Part shown: positions 57,322-64,000 of the stretch, piece after piece
Position numbering within the stretch: the first letter of the stretch is position 1
Layout of the letters: each line of letters starts with the position of its first letter
Origin: Lunularia cruciata
Lineage: Eukaryota > Streptophyta > Marchantiopsida > Lunulariales > Lunulariaceae
Length of the DNA: 64,000 nt
Assembly: GCA_948567375.1 (NCBI GenBank)
Contig: OX419759.1
Location: forward strand, 58,815,493-58,879,492
Direction of reading: 5' to 3'
Notes under the pieces: generated by a model
What the model was told of the DNA's origin: nothing
Database searches by the model: none
Seen by the model: the letters and a program-made list of their open reading frames with translations, nothing else
Position numbers and translations under genes: made by a program

Positions 57322-57734
57322 TGTAATAATATATAGTTTAGCGATGTAGTTAGTAAGGCTAAAAAAGTAGAGAATAAGCCAAATTAGTCTTGAATATTCT
57401 AGAAGCATCTAGGAAGCTTCCTAGCTAATTAACTTGCACTTCAAGCAAGTAGCTTCTAGAAGGAAGCTTCTAGAAGCTTCTAACTAGCTTAGCTCGCATG
57501 CCAAGTAGGCAACTTCTAGAAGGAAACTTCTTGAGAAGCTTCTTAGTTAACTTGGCTTGCACTCTAAGAAAGCGGCTCAAGAAAGCTTCTTGAGAAGCTT
57601 CTCAAGGGCTTTGTATGCTACTTATAAATACCAAAGCCAAAGCTCATGCTAGGCATTTGGAGTTTTCACTCATTCAAGTGTCCCAATATGAGCTTCCATT
57701 TTCCTATTTTTCTCTTTGATTTTGGTCTTTTACA
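57322..57734 (+). repeat. 5' LTR of G2 copy 2c
   Basis: 413 bp, TGTAATAATA to TTTTACA. Three imperfect repeats of about 60 bp (57433-57609) carry TTCTAGAA and GAAGCTTC motifs. TATA box TATAAATA at 57623-57630. Confidence 0.92.
57463..57480 (+). promoter_or_regulatory. Heat-shock-element-like motif, G2 5' LTR
   Basis: GAAGCTTCTAGAAGCTTC, a perfect GAAnnTTCnnGAAnnTTC array about 140 bp upstream of the TATA box. A second, degenerate array follows at about 57581-57601. Confidence 0.65.
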
Positions 57735-57735
57735 T

Positions 57736-57747
57736 TGGTATCAAAGC
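57736..57747 (+). other. G2 primer-binding site (tRNA-iMet, one change)
   Basis: TGGTATCAAAGC, differing by one base from TGGTATCAGAGC, one base after the LTR. Confidence 0.9.
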
Positions 57748-57768
57748 AAGAATGGGATGGATGGAATT

Positions 57769-58900
57769 TATGGACCACAAAATCCACTTTTGCCAAACCA
57801 TTGGGATTTTCATGTCCTGATATTACCCAAACATTGTTTCACACAATTCATCATCTCACGCTTTGGGCAAGATCTTCTACATATGATCACCATGTTTGAG
57901 GAACCCTTGATACTTCCGATTGTAACTTATGGAGAATGGGGGGCGTGTTGCATCTATGTGCTAATCAGTTAGATAAATTGGGAGTAGTAGGATAAAGTAG
58001 TAGTTATGGTGGAAATACCGGACATTATCCTTGCAATGCAATAATGAATTGATCACCTTACTCGATTGCTAGATGAATGAGATTAGCAATGACAAGAACA
58101 TATAGAGAGAGTGCCAATTTGAGATGGAGAAGATTGCATTCGATTTCCAAAACCCAAGGTGTTTGAAGGCAAGAATCTTCTGGACACAGTGGAAAATTTT
58201 ATGTTTGATTGCAAATGTTACTTTGAAACCACCAATCTTCAAGATGAACTAAAATAGATTCTCTTGGCCTCTAGCCAATTAGATGGTGTGGCAAAACTTT
58301 GGTGCTGATTTAGAGTGGATGATCTGAACGACAAATTGTTGCACCAATTTTGACATGGGTAGAATTCAAGGATGCAATATTGGGTCGGTTTCAAACTATA
58401 AATGCCACCTGATCTGCATGAGATAAATTGGTGGAGTCCAAGCAAGTTGGCTCAATAAGGAGCTACATCACATAATTTCATAACATCATCATGCAGATTC
58501 TAAATATACAAGAAGGTGAAATTCTAGATCAATTTGTGTGGGGATTAAAGTCACAAACCAAATTGGAGGTGACCACGCGAGAACCACAAAATGTAAAAGA
58601 AGCCATGCAATTGGTTGAGCACTTTGATTCCTTGGTTGCAATGACTTGGTCTTGACCTTGACCTACAAAAGGCCTACCAATACACTATGCACGGGTGGAA
58701 GAACCGGCACCAATGGAGATTGATGCTATCCAACGGAGACCACTTGGTATAGCAGATAGAGAAAAATTGCGACAAAATGGAGGTTGTTTTTTGTTGCCAA
58801 GTTGGATATCGTGTTTCTGAATACCCACTTAGGAATGGGCAACCTCAACAAGTTGCCCAGATGGAGTTTGTGGAACAAAATGATCAAGGAAATGAGGAAT
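57769..58900 (+). pseudogene. gag of G2 copy 2c
   Basis: Open start DGIYGPQNPLLPNHWDF, then FPKPKVFEGKNLLDTVENFM (about 58150) and LASSQLDGVAKLW (58265), the gag core. The zinc knuckle near 58785-58825 has a 2-bp deletion and its His and last Cys both read Tyr. Stops at several positions. Confidence 0.75.
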
Positions 58901-58929
58901 CCCAGTAGGAGATTTTGAGCCACCTACTA

Positions 58930-59400
58930 ATTAGTTCCAATGGGATTGAAGGCTCAACCTATGCAAGTTTGCTTCACTTGCAAGGTATGATATCTAATTT
59001 AGGTTGTAGGATTTTGGTTGATTTTGGAAGTTCATAGAATTGCATGTCGATGCAAGTAGCAAAGGAATTGGGTATTCCTATCAAGCTAGTGATTGGAACT
59101 AGTTTGATGATGGTGGATGGTAGAAATATTCATAATGTTCTTTACCTACAATCCAAGGTTGCAGCATAGTAGAAGTTGAATCTAAAGGATTTTGCATTCC
59201 GCACCTCGCATCCTATTACTTTTAAGATTGGGAAGGAGTATTTGGAGTGTATGAGGTTTGTAGTGGCACCTCTACACTATGATATCATTTTGGGTCTACC
59301 TTAGCTTGAACGTCATAAGATTCCATTCGATTGGACCCAGTTTCAAATTTAGGTACAAAATCAAGGTAGGAATTTCCGATTAGGTTGTCTGACACCTCTG
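58930..59400 (+). pseudogene. Protease domain, G2 copy 2c
   Basis: ILVDFGSS (catalytic Asp kept, DSG changed to DFG) near 59010 and HYDIILGLP near 59275, followed by a stop in place of Trp. Collinear with 8828-9211. Confidence 0.75.
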
Positions 59401-59423
59401 AGTAAGACACCTAAGAATAGTCA

Positions 59424-59603
59424 ATCCCAAGATGGGAAGTTTGTCAACAAGGGAGCCATAGAGCAAACCTTGAAGGGAGATGAGTCCCAAGATGGGAAGT
59501 TTGCCATAAAGGCAACCATGGAACAAGCTTGGAAGAGACATGAGTCCCTAGAAAGGAAGTTGGTAAGTAAAGCAGCCATAGAGCAAGCTTTGCAGGAAGA
59601 TAA
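59424..59603 (+). repeat. 60-bp coding minisatellite, 3 copies (copy 2c)
   Basis: Units at 59424, 59484 and 59544, the same repeat as the four-unit array at 9250-9489. Confidence 0.92.
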
Positions 59604-59659
59604 GTCTATATTTGCAGTGTAGATCAAGCCGATTGCACAAGAAAAGTCTAAGGAGTGCC

Positions 59660-60580
59660 AAGAGCCTCATCAAGCAATGGTTGATCGGATATTTCAAGAG
59701 TTTGTGGACATGTTTCTGGATGATTTGGCAAAGGGATTACCCTCCAATCAAGATATGCCCTTCAAGATTGAGTTATTGCCAAGGAGTACTCCAGTGAGTA
59801 GACCAATCTATCGGCTCTCACCAAAGGAGTTGGAGGAGTTGCAAACAACACTTACAAAGTTGTTGGAGAAGGATTTCATATGACATAGTACCTCTCCTTG
59901 GGGAGCACCGGTACTATTTGTTCCAAAGAAGGATAGAGGACTTCATTTTTGTATTGATTACCATAGGCTCAATAAGAAAACCGTGAAGAATGCATATCCC
60001 TTGCCTCAGATTGATGACTTGCTTGATAAACTAAGTAGAGCACATTACTTTTCCAAGTTGGATCTTTGTAACGGCTATTGGCAAATTTTATTGACAAAGA
60101 GGATGTGCAAAAGATTGCCTTTTGCACAAGGTATGGGTATTTCCAGTGGAGAGTTCTACCTTTCGGACTCACTAATGCTCCAGTGATCTTCATGGATCAG
60201 ATGCATCAGGTGTTAGATGGACTATTGGATTGATCCGTGGTGGTGTTCTTGGATGATATCTTAATCTATAGTAAGACAGAGGTATAACACGTGAATCATA
60301 TACAAGAAGTCCTAAGATGACTATGAAAATGAAAATTTTATTGCAAGAAGTCAAAGTGTGCCTTTTGGGAGAAGGAGGTTACCTTCTTGGGTAATAAGAT
60401 CTCACCAAAGGGGATCAAGATGGCAGAAGAGAAAATCAAGGCCATTTCTGATTGGCCTACCCCAAAGGATGCTATAGAAGTATGGGCGCTCAATGGATTG
60501 GCTAGTTTTTACCAATGGTTCATCCACTATTATGCTCATGTAGCTGCACCATTGATTGACCTCTTGGGAAAGAACTAGAG
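59660..60580 (+). pseudogene. Reverse transcriptase, G2 copy 2c
   Basis: MPFKIELLPRSTPVSRPIYR and LSPKELEELQ (to 59880), [51 protein letters not shown] (60050-60085), then a frame slip, [14 protein letters not shown] (60152-60190) and VVVFLDDILIYSKTE (60240-60285, catalytic Asp pair kept). FLGNKISPKGIKMAEEKIK and FYQWFIHYYAHV complete the connection region. Typical chromovirus RT, broken by one frameshift and several Arg/Trp/Gln-to-stop changes. Confidence 0.9.
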
Positions 60581-61040
60581 CTTCCAATGGACCACCAAGC
60601 ATGAAGAAGCATTCTAGAAGTTAAAGCATATGGTGTCTTCAAGACCCATTCTTTAACCATATGATCATCAACTACCTTGTGTGATTGATTTTGATGCTTA
60701 TAACTTTGCAATTGGAGCTATGTTGCAACAAGAATTCCTAGATGGACTACATCCCATTGCCTTTGTGTCTCACCGACTAAATATAGCTAAAAGAAATTAC
60801 TCTGCTTGAGATCAAGAACAACTTGCAATGGTATATGTTACTAAGGTATGGAGGCATTATCCCTTGGAGAAACAAGTGATCATACAAATTGATCACAATC
60901 CATTGTTGCAGACATTACACTTGGAACACATGAAGATTCAACATCATCAATGGGAAGAGAAACTCCAATTGTTTGCATCAAACTTGAGTACAAACCATGT
61001 CAATTTTATATCATCCCTGATGCTCTATCATGACGACCTG
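60581..61040 (+). pseudogene. RNase H domain, G2 copy 2c
   Basis: VIDFDAYNFAIGAMLQQE (60680), HPIAFVSHRLN, EQLAMVYVTKVWRHYPL and QIDHNPLLQTLHLE (60885-60925). The Asp of the first strand and the DHNPL motif are visible. One TGA interrupts it near 60808. Confidence 0.85.
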
Positions 61041-61042
61041 AT

Positions 61043-62338
61043 TTGAAGGCTCTTCCTCTCATCACGACGGCAATTACAATAGTGTCAATTGACCCTAAGG
61101 TCCATAACAAGTTTTGGTCAGTCCTACAACAAGATCCCTTCTTCCAAATGGTACATGGTCATCTGACAACAGGCAATAAAGAATACAACACCTTCTCCTT
61201 AAAAGAAGGCCTTCTATTCCATGCGAACCGGATCTATGTTCCACCCAAAGGTGATCTTCAACTTGTGCACCTTCAAGAAGCCCATGATCTACCAATAGTT
61301 GGTCACATGGGGGTGGACAAGACCTTGGGTACCCTCCAACACCAATGGTGGTGGCCCAACATGACATAAGATTTTTGGGAGTTTATCCGATTGTGTGAGA
61401 GTTGTCAACACAACAAGGCCAGTAACCAGAAGCTGAGTGGACTCCTTCATCCACTTCCTATTCCAACTACTTGTTGGGAACATGTGAGCTTAGATTTCAT
61501 CACTTCCTTGCCCAAGACACAACAAGGTCACACAACAATTGTGCTGTTTGTGGATAAGCTTAGTAAGCAAATCCATTTGGCACCAATAGTTGATATTGTG
61601 GATGCTCCAACCTTGGTGCAACTCTACTTTGATAATGTATTCAGATATCATGGGATGCCATGTGTACTCATCTCCAACCGTGATCCTTGCTTCACTGGGA
61701 AGTTTTGGTTAGCCTTCTTCTAGATACTTGACACCAAACTTGCTTTGTCCACAGCCTACCATCCTCAAACTGATGGACAAACTGAACGTGGAAATCGCAC
61801 CTTGGAAGATATGCTTCAAGCCTTCATCAACATTCACCATACCAATTGGGATGAATGTCTTGCAGTTGTGGAATTTGTATACAACAATTCTAAACAAGCA
61901 AGCACCAGATTCTCTCCTTTCTTTCTCAATTTTGGCCAAGATCCGCTTGTCCTAGATTCTCTTCTTGCTCCTCTCCCGTCTCAAGTCCCTCATACTTCAA
62001 CCTTCTTCACCACCATATCCAAATCTCTTCAATAAGCCAAATCTCACCTCCTTGTTGCTCAAAATCATCAAAAACAATATGTGGACCATCATTGTCATGA
62101 TCTCACCTTTGAAATTGGTGATAAAGTTATGCTATCTTCTAGTAATCTACCCTCCCACTTGATTTCCAAGTTTGTAAACTTGCCCCAAATTGGATTGGAC
62201 CTTTTGATGTCACCCAAATTGTCTCTCCTATTGCTTACCAACTTGCCTTGCCTTGTCATATGCGTATCCATCCTATCTTTCATGTTTCCAAGTTGAAACC
62301 TTTTGTTCCTAACCCCTCTTCTCTTTTCTCTTGCGTCC
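61043..62338 (+). pseudogene. Integrase, G2 copy 2c
   Basis: 61043-61369 is open: zinc-binding HDLPIVGHMG, then CESCQHNK (61395), completing HHCC. Core 61391-61723: SLDFITSLPK (first Asp), LISNRDPCF, in which the catalytic Asp of SDRDP is Asn, then in a shifted frame HPQTDGQTERGNRTLE (Glu kept). C-terminal module DLTFEIGDKVMLSS (62100) with HPIFHVSKLKPF (62270-62305). At 62339 a G1 LTR separates it from the chromodomain. Confidence 0.9.
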
Positions 62339-63017
62339 TGTGAGCCGGCCTGTCTCTCACTCAGGATGAACCTCTGATGGCTATTATGGTAGCGCACCAT
62401 GGACTAAGAAGGCAAGGAACCCCAACTCCATCATACTCCTCCAAGGCTAACACTCCAAGACTCAAGACATTGCTCACTAGAGAACTCAATGAGAGAGAGA
62501 TAGTTGCAAATGAAAGGATGATGAGTACCTCCTCACTCCTTGTTTATATACTTGTGAAATAGTTACGTACCAAAGTTACTAATTACCGTAGTAACTCAAG
62601 TTACTAGACTAAAAGTCAAGTAAAGTCAAAAAGTAGAAAGGAATATCCATTCACATGGGCATATTCCCCTTATCTTGACCCAACCACTAAAGCAAGGATT
62701 CCTTCACATGGGCTATCCTTGGACTAAAGAAGAATCCAAAACAAAAAGGCTTGCGGGCCCAAGAGTTCTCAACTCTTTCCCCAAAGCCAAACACCTAGGA
62801 ATAATACCAAGTCAACACACTAAAATCCAAAATAGTGGTGCTCATCTTTTCTACTTCCTCTAAAGTAAGGTCCCATCTATCTTAGCTATGACTAACTTTA
62901 GCTAACCATGACTAATATAGAACCATCCTTTATCTCTATATAAATAATATCTCTTAAGTACTTGTAATACCAAGCTAAATATCACAATACCACACACATG
63001 CACAAATGGGTGTTACA
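62339..63017 (-). mobile_element. G1 solo LTR inside G2 copy 2c
   Basis: 679 bp in reverse orientation (TGTGAGCC to GTGTTACA on the plus strand). Flanked by GTCC (62335-62338) and GTCC (63018-63021), a perfect 4-bp duplication. Host coding sense runs up to it and resumes in the same frame beyond it once one GTCC is discounted. Confidence 0.95.
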
Positions 63018-63270
63018 GTCCAACCTCCTCTTCCTCCTCCTCTCCCTATCAATGACCATGAGGAGTATGACGTTGATTATATCCTTGCACGTTGCCACAT
63101 CCAACATGGACGTTGATAACATACGGAGTACAAGGTCCTTTGGAAAGGGTATCTCCTTCATGATGCCACATTGGAACCTCTTTCTCACCTCCAAAATGCA
63201 CAGACGGCCATCCAGGAATTTTGAAGCTTCAATGGCAACAAGGACATCACCAACTAGAAGTGGGGGAATA
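63018..63270 (+). pseudogene. Chromodomain of G2 copy 2c
   Basis: EEYDVDYILARCHIQ, then two stops, then TEYKVLWKGYLLHDATLEP and LQNAQTAIQEF: the three-strand and helix layout of a chromodomain. The aromatic set reads Y, W and L (the second Trp of the usual TWEP motif is Leu). The polypurine tract follows directly. Confidence 0.86.
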
Positions 63271-63693
63271 TGTAACAATATGAAGTTTAACGACGTAGTT
63301 AGTAAGGCTAATGAAGAAGAGAATAAGCCAAATTAGCCTAGAATATTCTAGAAGCATCTAGGAAGCTTCTTGGGAAGCTTCCCAAAGTTAACTTGTGCCC
63401 CAAGTAGGTAACTTCTAGAAAGAAGCTTCTTGAAGCTTCTAACTAGCTTAGCTTGCTCGCCAAGTAGGCGGCTTCTAGAAGGAAGCTTCTTGAGAAGCTT
63501 CCTAGTTAACTTGGCTTGCACTCTAAGAAAGTGGCTTGAGGAAGCTTCTTGAGAAGCTTCTCAAGGGCTTTGTATGCTACCTATAAATACCAAAGCCAAA
63601 GCTCATGCTAGGCATTTGGAGTTTTCCCTCATTCAAGAGTCTCAATGTGAGTTTCCATTTTCCTATTTCTCTCCTTGGTCTTGGTCTTTTACA
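63271..63693 (+). repeat. 3' LTR of G2 copy 2c
   Basis: 423 bp, TGTAACAATA to CTTTTACA. Heat-shock-element-like motif at 63422-63439; TATA box TATAAATA at 63582-63589. Clearly diverged from the 5' LTR, so the insertion is not recent. Confidence 0.92.
63422..63439 (+). promoter_or_regulatory. Heat-shock-element-like motif, G2 3' LTR
   Basis: GAAGCTTCTTGAAGCTTC, a perfect GAAnnTTCnnGAAnnTTC array. The block GAAGCTTCTTGAGAAGCTTC follows at 63541-63560. Confidence 0.65.
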
Positions 63694-64000
63694 AAATGGT
63701 ATATATAATATATGGTTGAAGTCTTCATGGTTGTCCTATACTCCCACAAAACTAGATGAATCTTCTTGTCCCAATGATATTAAGCCCCTTCCATTTTGCA
63801 TCTTTGGCCAACATCATGCACAAGTTCTGATTGATTCTCTCTTCCCAGCCATTGGAATTTGGCTTATAGGATGTAGTTACTCTATGTGTGATAGAGAAAT
63901 ATCATAACATGGTTGTAGTGATGTTTCCTATAAACTCTCCACCTCTATCAAAAACCAACTCCAAAGGGCACCCAACCCTAGTGATAATGCATTCATAAAT
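63694..64000 (-). pseudogene. Integrase of G1 copy 1d (continuation)
   Basis: The minus strand matches copy 1b integrase (50021-50300). FDRGGEF-like second Asp, an in-frame TGA at 63902-63904 shared with copies 1b and 1c, and at the DX35E position GAG (Glu) at 63839-63841, unlike the Lys of 1b and 1c. It leaves the window at 64000. Confidence 0.85.

Larger units (their letters stand above)
57322..63693 (+). mobile_element. G2 chromovirus, near-complete copy 2c
   Basis: LTRs 57322-57734 and 63271-63693, primer site at 57736, gag, protease, coding repeat, RT, RNase H, integrase, chromodomain and polypurine tract (AGAAGTGGGGG, 63257-63267). The flanks AAATA (57317-57321) and AAATG (63694-63698) form a 5-bp target duplication with one change. 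It sits in the pol of minus-strand G1 copy 1d, which continues on both sides. It is split near its 3' end by a G1 solo LTR (62339-63017). Stops and frameshifts throughout; not autonomous today. Confidence 0.94.

Noticed and set aside
1-64000. CRISPR arrays, bacterial operons, rRNA genes or a defence-type system
   Set aside because: The periodic repeats are minisatellites without unique spacers, the only gene is spliced and plant-type, and no tRNA or rRNA gene could be supported.

Overview
This window is plant nuclear DNA. The evidence is a spliced germin-like protein gene, Ty3/gypsy and Ty1/copia LTR retrotransposons of plant type, plant-type primer-binding sites, and heavy decay through C-to-T and G-to-A changes. 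The lineage cannot be fixed from sequence alone. A retroelement-packed, slowly purged landscape suits a large-genome land plant such as a gymnosperm, fern or lycophyte. The germin-like protein lacks the N-terminal cysteine motif of typical seed-plant germins, which weakly points the same way. Family names used here (G1 to G6) are local labels.

Layout. 1-1180: minus-strand integrase piece of chromovirus family G2, broken by a plus-strand G1 element (1181-7232). That G1 element holds a solo LTR of family G4 and is cut by a second G2 element (7233-about 11790). 11.8-17.8 kb: decayed coding remnants of other elements (a minus-strand gag with zinc knuckles, then a coiled-coil-rich plus-strand block). 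17.8-25.6 kb: a satellite-like district with strong purine/pyrimidine strand asymmetry, two LTR-like sequences in opposite orientation, a recent 482-bp tandem duplication, a GA-rich higher-order repeat and a CT-rich 52-bp array. 26.9-27.7 kb: a gutted Ty1/copia element. 28.7-30.5 kb: the only intact gene, a four-exon germin-like protein on the minus strand (269 aa), with a perfect 38-bp palindrome upstream. 32.3-36.0 kb: 5'-truncated G1 copy. 36-39.7 kb: protease-bearing remnants of two further gypsy lineages. 39.7-43.7 kb: G4 chromovirus with both LTRs but without RT, RNase H and integrase core. 43.8-52.2 kb: the most complete G1 element, with a same-family solo LTR inside its 3' LTR. 52.2-54.3 kb: unassigned. 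54.3-64.0 kb: a four-layer nest, G2 containing minus-strand G1 containing a near-complete G2 containing a minus-strand G1 solo LTR.

No intact retroelement polyprotein remains. The signals most worth following are perfect four-unit heat-shock-element motifs in all three visible G2 LTRs, a small zinc-finger-like leader ORF shared by two G1 copies, coding lesions shared among G1 copies that may mean the amplifying source was already defective, the strand-asymmetric satellite district, and the alternating nesting of G1 and G2. Coordinates of decayed domains were estimated by eye and may be off by tens of bases; LTR, PBS, exon and palindrome boundaries were counted directly.
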